A stretch of DNA of 64,000 nucleotides from Stomorhina lunata (GCA_933228675.1 OW121740.1:620001-684000), one strand, 5' to 3'; counted from the stretch's first letter, positions 38,755-50,872 are shown. Made by a program: numbers and translations. The notes: generated by a model not told the origin, from the sequence alone.

Positions 38755-39680
38755 AACAGTTTGAACGAATAATATGAATTTAGAATCTCACCATCTTTAA
38801 TTTTTCTAGTTCATACAATTTTTAAAGTTCTTCAAAACTTTTAATATCGCTTTGGCTAAATTTTATGGCGGTTAAAAATTTTCTGAAGAATTTTTTAAAA
38901 CATACCCATTTTATATGCCAATAACTTTTAATACGGTTATCAGATTTTTATAAAACTAAGCTCATATTTCAGCGTATGTCCTTTAGTCCTTTCATATTCT
39001 TTTAATTGATTTCCAAAATGTGTATCTTCCATTCTCTTTGTCATTCTTTCAAAACTAAGAATGTGTATTCTAGTACAAATTTTAAAATTTACATTTTTTT
39101 TTTCATAAATCGCTTTAAATTCTAAAGCAAATACCTCCAACGATTAATGAAATAATCTGAGTTGTTTTACAAAAAGTATATTTTTTTCGATCCCCCAAAG
39201 GCCCACTTTATTGGTTTTTGTATTTTAATGTCAACACTAATCCACATTTCAGAGAATGATACAGAAAATGGAAGATATCGTCGGTCACAAGTTGACAACT
39301 CTTAACTCGCAAAGTTATCGAAACATGTTAAAAGTTGTCAACCTGTGACCGACGATATGCTTTTTGATATATCCTTGAGTCAAGGATATAATTGATCTTC
39401 CTTGTTCTCCAATACACGATAAAAAAAGGTAATATGCTGAAATATGAGCCTAGTTTTACAAAAATCTCATGACTGTTTCCAAAGTTATAGGCATATTAAA
39501 TGGGTATGTTTTAAAAATAATTTAAAAAAAAACAAACTTTGGACCGCCATTTTGAAGAACACTAATAATTGTATGAGCTAGGAAAATGTTTATAAAAATT
39601 TCATCAAAATAGAGATGTTGATTTTTGATTCGGTTATATTAGATTATTTCCTTCGAAACGAATGATTAAAAACTGCTGGG
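38755..39680. mobile_element. Fold-back element with long inverted arms
   Basis: Left-arm sequence (for example AAACATACCCATTTTATATG at 38898 and CTCATATTTCAGCGTATG at 38961) recurs inverted in the right arm (39430-39515). Matches continue outward (TAGTTCATACAATTTTTAAA near 38808 against 39565-39585). The right end reads AACTGCTGGG, like the 125-bp MITE; the left end is eroded. The core contains a second palindrome (39275-39358). Non-coding. Confidence 0.65.
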
Positions 39681-41557
39681 TTCATAAATACATATACATA
39701 CATACTCCTTCGTATACATATTATATGAAGATACACATATACAAATACATACATATGTATATACAGACTCCTTTTTGAGCCAGATTAAATATTAAATAAA
39801 ATATATTAACATAATAGGATTTAGCTACGAGCAAGGATTTTCTATAATATTCAATAATAAAAAAAACAATCTTTAGAGGGCATATTCTGGAAAGCTTTCA
39901 TACATACATACATACACACACACATACAGGCAAACAAAATCTAAAATTATGATTATAAATCTTGGATGGACAAAAGGGTTTCAAAGTGGATAAAAAACAT
40001 ATAAAATATGAATAAGTATATCTATTTATCCTCACATGCAAAACATATTACTTTGAAGATTATAAACTGAACTAAAAGAGACTTTGCAAATTTTTAAACA
40101 CACTTACCGTATTTTTGGACTTGACAATAAAGACAGTTTTCTTTAATGCGTTTTGCCATTTTTCTTACTAAACACATATTAATGTACCCGGTCCGCTCTG
40201 ATGGCCCAACTTTATTTTATACTGCTTTTGTGTAAAAATGACTGCTTAAAATTGTTACCCAAATAAAGATTACGAAAAGACTCATAAATGTGAGCTTTTG
40301 ATTAAGCACTTGACAATAATGCAACGAAATCGGTATCGAAAATTAAATGTCAATTGTTTATCTAACTTTAAAGTGATTTTAAATTATTGTTACTTCTTAA
40401 AAACACACTATAGCGACATGATAATATTGCCAAATTAAATAAATTTCTTATGGTAAAAAATTTATATTTTAAAAGTTAAAAGGAATAACAAAAATTATAA
40501 TTGCCTTTTAATTAAATTTCATCAAAATCGGCTTACCCGCTTATAGGATGGTGCCTTCCCTTATTAGTTATAAATTTACTTTTATTATCAAATATTCTAT
40601 TGTCAAATATTTGAATATTAAATTTTGTTTTGAAACAAAATATATCTCATGACCTTAGGGCAGCTCTATCTACATGCAAAGTTTCATCACCACATCGGTT
40701 AAGGAGTTCAGGAGTTATAGAATCTTAAACAAACAAATAAACAAACTTACAAACACATTTATAATGTACACATGTATATATATGATGTATTTGTGTATGT
40801 TACTTTACTTCTTTACCATTTGTTTAAGATATTGTGTATACGTCTAGTAATAGTCGATGTACAAATAGATTTATTTGTATCTATTCCTACAGACATTCAA
40901 TTTTAGATATTTAGTTCCTTATACATTATGTACAATGGAACACATTAACCCGACATTAACCACAAAACTAATGGAAATTTTTTGTTTTGTATCTAGATCT
41001 TGGGACAAAAATAATCAAAAATCAAAGCCATTATAAAGAATTTCACAAAAAGTAAGTAAGTTAATGTTTTAAAAATCAAAGAAAAAACCATAACTGAAAA
41101 AGAATATTTTATCAACGACATTATGATGACCTACAGCAGAGCCGCTGCAAGCGTATGTAAAATATTTTATTACAGGAGTTTATTTTATAAAAGTTTTTTT
41201 TATAAAAGCTATGCCCAAATATTAACCGAGTGTATCAGTATACACACATATTTTAAGGTGGTTATTAAACCAAACCAATCCCAATATATCCTTCATCATA
41301 CCTATAAAAATTTATTTTATAACAAATTCCTTTAAAATGCATCCTATAAAAAACTTAAATGTAAACATAGGATTTGGGTCACAATTATTGCAGTAGCAAT
41401 TTGAATTAACATTGAAATTATTTTATTTTACATATTAAACTTGCAAAATAGAAATATACACCTGTTGGTTTTCAAAATATATAAGTATTATGAAATACAA
41501 AATAATGCAACTAACAACAACATTTCCGAAATATTGTTAGTTAGATAAAATGATAAT
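39681..41557. other. AT-rich non-coding sequence
   Basis: Low-complexity TACA runs at 39685-39760 and 39900-39930. The stretch 40640-40745 (GCAAAGTTTCATC...AGGAGTTATAG) resembles tails of dispersed repeats, but no second full copy was found. No gene. Confidence 0.4.
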
Positions 41558-41850
41558 CCCCTATATCAATTCAATTGGTCTTAACTTGGTAAAGTCTATA
41601 CTTTTCTTGGTTATCCTTCATCTCAATTGTAGACCCAGGGAACTACTTAACGTAGTTCCCCCGTTAATGTAGTGTGCTAACATGTGTTGCGAGTTTTCCC
41701 ATAAGAACGATAAAAATATGGGTTAGGAAATCAGGCTAGTAACCCACTCCTGAAAAACAAGAACTTTGAAAAAGCTAAGATTTGAATGCCATAGCCTTCT
41801 CAAGTGGCTCAATGGTTTTAGTTTTGAATGAACGCCTGGGTATGAGAAAA
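41558..41850. mobile_element. Family C fragment, copy 3
   Basis: AATTGGTCTTAACTTGGTAA, TATCCTTCATCTCAA and GATAAA.ATGGGTTAGGA occur in the same order as at 31690-31870 in copy 1. Both termini are missing. An A-box-like TGGCTCAATGG lies at about 41805. Confidence 0.6.
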
Positions 41851-42039
41851 TGGCTACCTCATTTACTCAAATTTACTCATCCTCCATATTTTTCGAATTT
41901 CTATTTCTTGTTCCCAAACTTGAAGAAATGTCTCGGCCGAAGGAGATTTGACTCCAATGACATAATCATTTTACAAACAAATAAATCTTTTTGAAAAGAA
42001 AATTTAGCTATTTTCTCTTTTGAAGGTTTATTGAGAAAA

Positions 42040-42180
42040 TTACAGCCGATTGGTCTGAGTGCAACCTTTAATTATACCGATAGACTTAGAATCATTCTCT
42101 AGGTCAATTGAATAGTGACCGTCTGTCTGAACGGCTAGCAATTTTTAATGTAATTTGATCAAATAATTTAAAATAAAAAA
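42040..42180 (+). mobile_element. Helitron-like family A fragment
   Basis: A diverged internal segment matching the region of copy 2 around GAATCACTTTCTGAGTCGAT and the GTCCGTC run (here GACCGTCTGTCTG). No termini are preserved. Confidence 0.45.
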
Positions 42181-43355
42181 AGTACTTTTGTGAATAGAAT
42201 ATTTTTTTTGTGGGTAACTGTTTGTTTTCTGCTAAAAATTTTCTCGCACACATTCATAAGAGGTTTAAATTTACTCTATGGTCTAAGAGGAAAGGTTTCT
42301 TGTAAATGCGGTTGTGTTCATAATGGCCAAGTTAATGACGGTCAATGGAACAGATGGTGAAGAGAATGTGTATCACCAGATATAAAAAAAAGTTAAATAA
42401 ATGAGAACAACCACATTAAAAACAAAATGGTTTAGACAAAAAAAATTTCAGCACAAAAATAACAAATAAAATAACGAGCAACAAATGATAAAAGCAATTA
42501 AAAGAATGTGTGTTCTTCTCATACTTAATTTATTTTCAAACAACAACAACAAACACATTATGTACAACAATCATTCTCGAACATATGAGTATTTCAATTA
42601 CGTTGAACAGAGAAAAAGCACAAATTTATATTAAAACAATAAATGAATTTTTGTTTTCGCAATACAACTTAGCTTAAAGCTCTAATAAGTGATAATTGTA
42701 AAAAAAACCGTGAACTGGACTATAACAAATGAGTATGGCATTAAATAAAAACCGTGAACAAAATTTTAATGTTTTTTTTTTTCATTATAAATAACATATG
42801 ATCTATAGACCACCACTTAACAGTATTTTTTAAAACGAATATGCTTATTTGGGACCCGTATGAACCGAATTTAATATTTGTATTATTATTTTTTGCATGG
42901 TTACCCTTTTAACTCTAATATGTCGGGATATTATGTCCTTACCATACAAGGGAACATTTCAGCGATTTTCCTGCCCTAATAGTGACGGAAATGCACTTAT
43001 TCTATAACGCCTTTCGAAATTCGTTTTCCATGCATTTTTTTATAAATACAGGCAATTAATTACACACATTTTTTTTCAACTCAATTTAATTTTGTATAAC
43101 TTTCATTTAATTGGATAACACTCATAAAATATTATATAATCAAAAATGTTAGGGTTAATAGGAGCTGTTATTTGCACTCATTGTGCAAACATTTATTTGA
43201 CACATTTTTTATTGGGTAAAAATATTTTTTAGTTGTTGTTGTAATGCGTGTATCTATTTAAATTTTTGAAGGCATTTTTTTGTACACAATTATATTAACG
43301 GTATGTAATAAACAAAAGAAACAAATTTAAAAGATTTGTTTTAAATTTTCAAACT
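42181..43355. other. AT-rich non-coding sequence
   Basis: No gene or bounded repeat. A GC-richer patch at 42245-42375 has no usable frame. Confidence 0.4.
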
Positions 43356-44660
43356 TTATTTATTTATTTTTTCCATAGACTTTAATAAAAAATAAATATT
43401 ATTAAAGTCTATGGAAAAAATCCTTACAGTAACAAAAATCCTTAATGTAATAAAACTAGATTTGAAAGAGCAATATAAATTTGAATCTTAATTAGGTATT
43501 TAAATATGTTATAATTCTTTGTTTGACAGTTTTTGTAAATAATAGAAATCAATATTATTATATAAGTCGTTGAAATCTTTACAAATCCTTCTAATGGGGT
43601 CAGCATCAGCATAATTTCTGCGGAAAACTTCTATAAATAGCGGCCGAAGATTACGAGTGAGTCTTTGCGGGACGTTAAAGAAAATGTTGTGTATTAGAAA
43701 TTCAGCGTTAACTTCACCATTAATTAAGTTGAGAAGGAATGATACATTGAGCATGGTACGACGGCTCTGTAGTGTCAGCAATCTTATAAGCAACAATCTA
43801 CTACGGTATGATGGTAGGTTAACTCCAGGATTCCAAGGCAATCCACGTAGGCAAAATAATAAAAACCGTTTTTGAACAGATTCAATGTGATTTATATGTA
43901 CATTGTATTGCGGGTCCCAGATTATAGATCCATATTCAAGGATAGGCCTAACGAGAGAAGTATATAGTATTCCTCAAGCTTTATTTACGGTCATGTGAAT
44001 ATAAGCAATAAAATCAAGTTTTGTATCTAATAAAACTCCCAGGTCTAGAATGCTATCAACCAAATCTAGTCGATGGGTAAAGAAAACTTTTACATCATCA
44101 GTAGAGCAAAATTTAAGCATATTTAATAACGTTAAGTAAGTCGTTGATGAATAAAGAAAATAGGATAGGTCCTAAATGACTACCCTGAGGTACACCAGAA
44201 AGAACAGGAATGAATTTGGAGGTAGTATTCTTGAAACGCACTCTTTGATATCGATTGGTTAGATAGGATAAAATCCAATTGATGCTATTTGGAGAAAACC
44301 CCAACAAGTTTAATTTTGCTATCAGAAGCTTATGGTTGACTTTATCGAAGGCCTTACTGAAATCAGTGTAAACAGCATCTGTTTGTTCTCCGTTAATGAA
44401 GCCACGATTAATTGCAGTTGTAAAATGTAATAGATTTGTCACAGTTGAGCATTTCTTCCGAAATCCATGTTGAAGCGGTGTCAGAATAGAATAGAGATGA
44501 TGATATAAATAATCCGAGATAATTTTCTCAAAAACTTAGGGATTATACTAAGTTTTGCTATTCCTCTATAATTTGGAATGCTGCATTTATTTCCTGATTT
44601 AAACAAAGGAATAATAAAAGACTCTCTCCACATTTTAGGAAATAAACTACGTTTTCAATA
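43356..44660 (-). pseudogene. Decayed LINE: reverse transcriptase and 3' end
   Basis: A non-LTR retrotransposon relic, 5'-truncated and interrupted by stops and frameshifts. Reading on the minus strand, 44640-44510 gives reverse transcriptase entry motifs (IIPLFKSG, NYRGIAKLS). The frame 44442-44113 carries motif A (YTDFSKAFDKVNH) and motif B (SGVPQGSHLGPILF). The catalytic box is changed (CSTDDVKVF, where YADD or FADD is expected) and lies in another frame near 44090-44110. The frame 43841-43509 gives the C-terminal region (WNPGVNLPSYRSR... RRNYADADPIRR). It finishes with a 21-bp stem-loop and an AAATA-type tail (43356-43366). The clade is not certain. Confidence 0.85.
43367..43420 (-). repeat. 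Perfect 21-bp stem-loop at the LINE 3' end
   Basis: Arms 43367-43387 and 43400-43420 are exact inverted copies (core CCATAGACTTTAATA) around a 12-base A/T loop. It lies directly before the AAATA-type tail of the LINE relic. Confidence 0.85.
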
Positions 44661-46286
44661 TTTTGGTACTATGCCATGAAATACTTGACGAACTGTATAC
44701 CTTCTTCGAATTATTTGGATTTAAGTAAAATATGGACCGCATATTACGAAGATTTATCCGAAACATTTCATCATTACCTTAAAAAAATTGTGTCTTTTCA
44801 GTAGAAATACCCATATGTATTTAAAGTAAAAGTACAATTTTAATAGCATTTAACCCCTTAAACAAATGTTTAGTTAGACCTGAAAAGTATTTGCTGTTGC
44901 AAAATTTTACTTTGAAATTTTTGTTTCTGGTATAATTTGAGCATGAAATCCCTTAAGGGTTTAAAAATGATTCCACATTAGTATAGAAATATAAATAAAA
45001 AACTAATTATAAATGGCTATAATTTGTTTTTATTTAAGAAGTTTTATGTATTTAAATATGAAAAGTCTTTAATTAAAAATACTGATATATGATAGCCTTA
45101 CACTCGTGCACATTAACTTGGCAAAATAACTTAACACTTTTAATAATTTGGGGAAAAATAAAATTTATGAACATATCAGGAAAAAGTTTAATATTTTTAC
45201 TGAATTTCAAAGTTTACCTCTTTGTAATTATGTATAAAACACTCCTCATAGCTAAGAAAAATTCCAACTTTGATTTTTATTGTATTCCAATATGTAAATA
45301 AGTATATTTAAACAAGTACTTACACAAATACATACACACATACAAACATAAATAAATATGTATTAATATTTTCTCGTCTCGTTAAAAAGTACTTGCTGTT
45401 GTCCTTGTGTAATTTCATTTGTTAAATAAACAATCAATTTGAAATTATTTTTATGCAAATCAAATTTAATTAAGTGCATACATACAAATATTTGTAAATT
45501 TACGTTTGCGTATCTTAGGGGGGCTCAAAATATCCAAAAACTCTCAAATTAAATGAAATTTTTCATTTACAATTTCAAATACTGGAAGTACAGAAAAATA
45601 AAAAAATAATATCGTAATGAGTAAATTCTACAAAATATTCAAGGTTGAGCAATGCTTATAAAAATACATACATACGAGTGTGTGTCAATATTTATTCATG
45701 TTTGTACACGTTATACTTTTAATATACACTCAATCATTGTATGTATTTATTTATTTTATACATATGCAAATTTTCACAGAGTCCTTCACATTTAATATAT
45801 AACAAATAAAAAAATTGTTCGCACTTTTCATTCGCATGCATTCATTATAAGTACTTATTGCCCAACAGTTTGTAAGGTATGTACCAATGCGATTATAAAT
45901 AAGTTAAAAGGTAGCTGTAGGGCAGTAGAGAATTCTTAAATGTAAAATTTATAACTTCAAATTACCATTTGTTTCGATAAGGGTCTGTTCACAAATTACG
46001 TAACGCTATTTTCGCAGATTTTACTAAATTCAATCGTCGCTGTAGTTAGCTCAAGGAAGAGTTCCGTGAAGATTCCCCAAATTTGGTTATTGTTTCGAAA
46101 AACATTCACATTAAGGTAACTTTATATTTTAAAATGGAAGAATATTTGGCTATAAAAAAGGTTGTTCAAAATATTTGTATGACATCAAGACATTTGACAA
46201 ATCTTGGATCAAAGTAAAGTGAAACAAGCTAATATCATTCGGTCATCAAAAACAAATGGTTTCGTGGACCATTGGTGTTATTTACA
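44661..46286. other. AT-rich non-coding sequence
   Basis: No gene is supported. A phrase GGTCTGTTCACAAATTACGT at 45981 looks like a transposon terminus, but no inverted partner was located. Confidence 0.4.
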
Positions 46287-46609
46287 GGCATGTAACAAAA
46301 CTTAATTCCGTTCGAAAGTGGAATGATTTCCGTATAAAAAGTAAAACGAAACAAATGTTCGGAATAAAAAAAAAAGTGAAATTGAATTTGAATTTTTTCT
46401 TTGTTAATTCAATATTTGAACAATTTATTTAATTACTAAATGTTATTTGTTAAAACAAACATTGAGTTACTGATTTTAATTGATAATATCGTGTTTTATA
46501 ATGTTTGAATGCATTTAAAATTTTTCGGAATCTATAGAACCCAAAACCATTTCTATCGGAATTCAGCTACGGAATGGTTTCAATTCCGAACGGAATTTGT
46601 GACATTCCC
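46287..46609. mobile_element. Short TIR element with TTCCGTTCG arms
   Basis: The left end GGCATGTAACAAAACTTAAT then TCCGTTCG is matched, inverted, by the right end (CCGAACGGAATTTGTGACAT then TCCC). Arms are about 40 bp with a small gap. No coding content. Confidence 0.5.
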
Positions 46610-46758
46610 GTTAGAATCAATTTAATTCTGACTCTCCAAAACGACAATGCTAGCTTGCACACTTTGGTTCAGATAAGAGACTTTCTGGACACTCGATTTC
46701 GAGTAATCATGAGCCATCCGCTATTTAAATAAATCTCAAAACTCAATCTCAGTTTTAA

Positions 46759-47257
46759 ACAAGTAAGAAAGTGCTATAGTCATTCAAGCCCGACCATACG
46801 ATACCCTTCACCACTAAAGTCAAGGAAGTTCGTTTTGGTGTATAAAGACAAACATTTTGCCAAAAAAAAAACATTTTCTCTAAATTTAAAAATTTAGCTG
46901 TTTCCGTCATTTGGACTTATATGAGAGCTAGGGTCAAATGTTCACCGATTATCTCGAAATTTGGCAAATTACAGTTGTTACAAAAATTATGTATACAAAA
47001 AATAAACTAAAAATTCTTATTATCTTCAGATTTACGATCGTTTAAGTGATTTTTGTCTCATTTAATGCGTTTTGACAGAAGAGTTTGTATGGCAGCTATG
47101 GTCAAATGACATGAATGACATCGATAAATCGTCTCAGAAAGTGATTCTAAACCTGTTGGTATACTAAAAGGTGGGTCTAGGACAAATATTTCTATGTGTT
47201 ACATATATCAGCACAAACTTATAATACCCTTTCTACCCATGGTGGTGAAGGGTATAA
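46759..47257 (-). mobile_element. Helitron-like repeat, family A copy 5, internally deleted
   Basis: Both termini are present (ACAAGTAAGAAAGTGCTATA and ATGGTGGTGAAGGGTATAAA). About 300 bp found in copy 3 are missing: the sequence jumps from GGCAGCTATGGTCAAATGAC directly to the ACATCG...CTCAGAAAGTGATT block. Confidence 0.65.
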
Positions 47258-47733
47258 AAAGAGCTTTCTTTACATTTTTAGCTAACAATTTTTATATTGA
47301 TAACTGCTGGGTAATTTAAACATCCTATAAACATAAAAAACACATATGTACATATATTGTATATATTTGGATATGAATGTAAATGCAAAACACAAATAAA
47401 ATACGTTTCGAATAATGTAATGGAATTTATTTAAGTAATTAAAAAAATTCATGAAAAAATAAAATGTTTATGGCAAAAAACAATTTTCTGTTTATCACGA
47501 ATGGCAAACTTTACCCGCTTTTGGTCCTACCGCCGACACAAAAAAAGCTACCGAAGTAGCATAAAATACGATTTATTCTAAAAAGCAGTTTTAGGCAAAA
47601 ATTTATATTTTTTTTACCAGAATTTAAGTAATTAACTAAATATGTTTTAAATTAAATGCGTTTGACAAAATATAACCCACATGAAATGTTGAAAAAATAT
47701 GAAAAAATAGTTCAAAACTGAAGTAGCAAGAAT

Positions 47734-48100
47734 AATTGTAGACGTTCGCACCAAAACGTAATAATTACATCATAAATCATTTTAAGTAAATTGACTAGCC
47801 AATTAGGCCCTATAAATAAATAAAAAAAATAAAAAAGTAAATTAATATAAATAAAGGTCATATTTTATTTATGGGAGTAATAAATGCTTGAAGTCATAAT
47901 ACGATAGTCTGAGTTATCTGTTTAGTAACCAAACAGAATTAACCAAATACGACCGATTTAAAAAGTTACGTTTTAAAACATTCGAAACGAAAAATGTTTT
48001 ATTTTTTAGTACAAAAACCTTATATTTATATTATATTTTATTATATTTTATTTTTTCAAAAAAGAATTTATTACTTTTTGGTAAGAACGTCTACAATTAT
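47734..48100. mobile_element. TIR element (ATTGTAGACGTTC ends)
   Basis: The left end AATTGTAGACGTTCGCACCA then AAACG is matched inverted at the right by TTTTTGGTAAGAACGTCTAC then AATT. About 365 bp, no coding content. The left end resembles 5076-5110. Confidence 0.6.
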
Positions 48101-48355
48101 CAAAACTGCAATACCAAATACATTTAAATAAGTACTATGTAGATGTATTCCTCAATCTTTTGTTTGTTTTTATATCTCATAAATAAATTATTTTTTCGAT
48201 TGATGCCCCACCATAGACTGTGAACTGCCTGACATAATCATATTTGAATCTCTAGGTTTGTTTTTAAAGCGCGCGGGTGTTTATTAATGAAAAATTATAG
48301 CATAACTTTAGATGCTGATGAAGTCTATAATCAATACATATTGAAAAACACTTAA

Positions 48356-48690
48356 AAAAGTATTATAATCGTCCAAGTCCACTCATATAATGCCCTACAT
48401 AAACTGCTTTGGATTAATATTTGTAAAACTTACATATTTGTGAATTTTGTTTTCTGCAGACATATTCTATAGATTTATCTATATTTAGAGAGGATCAGTT
48501 ATGGAAACAAAGGTTATATGTTAACCGATTGTCGTGAACTTTAGCACTTCGATGTATTTTTATAATAAACTTAATTGTACCTTTTGACAGTTTTTGCCAT
48601 ATTTTTAACATTTTTGAGAGTAGTTGTTATATAGAAGGTATGGTCAAATATTTACCGTTTCGAACAAAATTTAGTACAAAATCTCGTACC
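48356..48690 (-). mobile_element. Degenerate Helitron-like repeat
   Basis: AAGTATTATAATCGTCCAAG then TCCACTCATATAATGCCCTA aligns with the reverse-oriented family A terminus, and TATATGTTAACCGATTGTCG with its internal GTGGACCGATT phrase. Strongly diverged; the right boundary is unclear. Confidence 0.4.
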
Positions 48691-48950
48691 AACGAATGGA
48701 TAATTATTTATTCGACTTAGACTGTGATGACAAACAACGGCACAATCAGACTGTAGCTGCGTCTGCAAAAATTCACACATTCATAAAAGCCACATGTTAA
48801 TTTGTTAAACCGACTAAATTTTTACTACCGTTAACAAACTAAACGTAACATATGACATCTCCGTAATCTATTTCTAAATTAAACAAAATAATTTTTTTGA
48901 TTGACATTTTTAATTCGACAATAGGTATTCAAATCCATTATTGTTAGATA

Positions 48951-50629
48951 TACTGTGAGCGTCAAAAGAAACTGTACACTATAGGTTTTTATGTTTAAAA
49001 CATTAATTTATTATTTTTTTTACAACATAATTAAAATTTTTTATTTATTTATTAAAGTTATATGCCTCCTTTAAATTTTATTAAAAAACAAAAACAAAAC
49101 TGTAACAACAACAAAAAATATAGAACAAAAACCAAAAATGCTCTATATTCCAAGCGTCAAAAGAAATTGTACATTTCTTGTGTATAAAAAGTAATAAGCA
49201 ATTTTACTGTAAAAAAGACCCGTTATTTTTTTTGATCTGCTTTACTTCGACAATTTATACAATATTAGCTAGTTATTAACGTTATTAATAGATTTGATTT
49301 CGTCACAAGCAGTTCAAATAAGCAAATTTTTGTGTTTTTTAAATATGGGCAAACAAACTTCCCTAGATGTTCGTAAACTTGTGCTAAAATTTTACGAAGA
49401 AGGAAAATCCTTACGAGAGATTGGTGTCATGATCGAAAGAAGTCACAATACTGTAAAGAATATAATTGATAAGTACAAAAAGTTTTCAAATTTAGAAAAT
49501 CGCCCCAAATCTGGAAGACCAGCCAAACTAAACAACACTCAAATACGATCCATTGTGCGAAAAGTGAAGCAAAACCCAACAGAAAGTGCTGTAAAAATAT
49601 CCGAAAGTATTTCTGAAAGTTCAGGTGTTAGTGTTAGTGCCAGCACAATACGCAGAGCCCTACATGCAAATGGACTGTATGGACGAGTTCCCAGAAGAAA
49701 ACCCTACATTTCAATAATCAATCAACGTCGAAGTCGAGAGTTTGCAAAAAAGTACGAAAATGAGCCAAATATATTTTGGAACAATGTACTTTTTACTGAC
49801 GAGAGCAAGTTTGAGATATTTGGTAAGAAAAAGTCGGTTAAGATTTGGAGAACAAAAAATTCTGAATTCGATCAACAAAATATACTGTCTACAGTGAAGC
49901 ATGGTGGTGGCTCGGTGATGGTGTGGGGATGTATGGCAGCCAATGGTGTTGGAAATTTGGTATTCATAGAAAATACTATGAATAAGACAGATTACCTCAA
50001 CATTTTAAAAAATAATTTGGCACAGAGCGTCGAGAAATTGGGCTTGGATCGTACTTGGGTCTTCCAGCAAGACAACGATCCCAAGCATACTGCCAAAATA
50101 GTGAAGGAATGGCTGCTTTGCCATACTCCAAAGCAGTTGGATCATCCCCCCCAGTCACCCGATCTCAACCCTATTGAACATTTGTGGGAACATCTGGATC
50201 AGCAAATAAGAAAAAGGCAAATTTCAAGCAAAGATTCTCTCAAAACTGTGATAATGGAGGAATGGCAGAAAATTTCACCCGAAGTAACAAAAAAACTTGT
50301 GGATTCGATGCCCAGAAGACTGCAAGCTGTCCTAAAATCAAATGGACATCAAACAAAATACTAAGTTTTTTTTAAGTAAAACTATTATTTTAATTTAGGA
50401 AAAGTGTACACTTTCTTTTGACGCTATAAATATGAAGATATGTTTGTTTTTGTTCTATATTTTTTGTTTTTGTTAACTTTTGTTTTTTTTTTTTTTTAAT
50501 AAAAAGTGAAATAAGGATACATATTAAATAAAAAATGTATAATTTTTAGTTACATTTTCAAAAATAAAATAAATTTAAGTTTTAAACATGAAATCCAATG
50601 GTGTACAGTTTCTTTTGACGCTCACAGTA
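48951..50629 (+). mobile_element. Tc1-family element with double-repeat (IR/DR) ends
   Basis: 1675 bp (48953-50627) with TA duplications at 48951-48952 and 50628-50629. The outer ends are identical for over 20 bp (CTGTGAGCGTCAAAAGAAAC then TGTACAC). A second copy of the AGCGTCAAAAGAAA motif lies inside each arm (about 49153 and 50403-50427), so each terminal repeat is about 220 bp with a repeat at both ends. This resembles Paris, S and other 1.7-kb IR/DR Tc1 elements. The intact gene and well-matched ends suggest a young insertion. Confidence 0.95.
49345..50364 (+). CDS. Tc1-family DD34E transposase, intact
   Basis: Nuclear enzyme that excises and inserts the surrounding element at TA sites. 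The ATG at 49345 gives 339 residues starting MGKQTSLDVR, the usual Tc1 length. Residues 1-110 hold the paired-like bipartite DNA-binding region with helix-turn-helix segments around 10-45 and 70-108. These are separated by an AT-hook-like GRPAK (57-61). The catalytic triad is D152 (LFTDESKF), D243 (FQQDNDPKH) and E278 (SPDLNPIEHLW), with exactly 34 residues between the last two. The glycine-rich HGGGSVMVWGCM is at 187-197. No frameshift, stop or lost catalytic residue is visible, so it is a candidate for an active enzyme. Confidence 0.95.
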   Translation: MGKQTSLDVRKLVLKFYEEGKSLREIGVMIERSHNTVKNIIDKYKKFSNLENRPKSGRPAKLNNTQIRSIVRKVKQNPTESAVKISESISESSGVSVSASTIRRALHANGLYGRVPRRKPYISIINQRRSREFAKKYENEPNIFWNNVLFTDESKFEIFGKKKSVKIWRTKNSEFDQQNILSTVKHGGGSVMVWGCMAANGVGNLVFIENTMNKTDYLNILKNNLAQSVEKLGLDRTWVFQQDNDPKHTAKIVKEWLLCHTPKQLDHPPQSPDLNPIEHLWEHLDQQIRKRQISSKDSLKTVIMEEWQKISPEVTKKLVDSMPRRLQAVLKSNGHQTKY

Positions 50630-50706
50630 CATATGTATATAGTCGAGATATTGTTAAATTATTTGATGTTTTATGTTTTGTTACTTTTAGATTTCAATTT
50701 GGACAT

Positions 50707-50872
50707 TAGACTGGCTCAAAAAGTAATAGCAACCTCAGTTGAAGTGAAAGATTTCTTTTGAGGAGGGCTCAGACAATTTTAATAACAAATGAAATTTGAC
50801 GATTTAATGAAAAATTAATTTCAAACACTAGAAAACTCCTAGAGAAAATGTCTTACTTTCTGAGCTGGTCTA
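50707..50872. mobile_element. 162-bp MITE
   Basis: TA at 50707-50708 and 50871-50872. Left end GACTGGCTCAAAAAGTAATA; right end read inward GACCAGCTCAGAAAGTAAGA. It lies about 80 bp beyond the Tc1 element and is unrelated to its termini. Confidence 0.6.

Noticed and set aside
45981..46030. A transposon terminus GGTCTGTTCACAAATTACGT
   Set aside because: It resembles known transposon ends, but no inverted partner or target duplication was located, so it is not called as an element.
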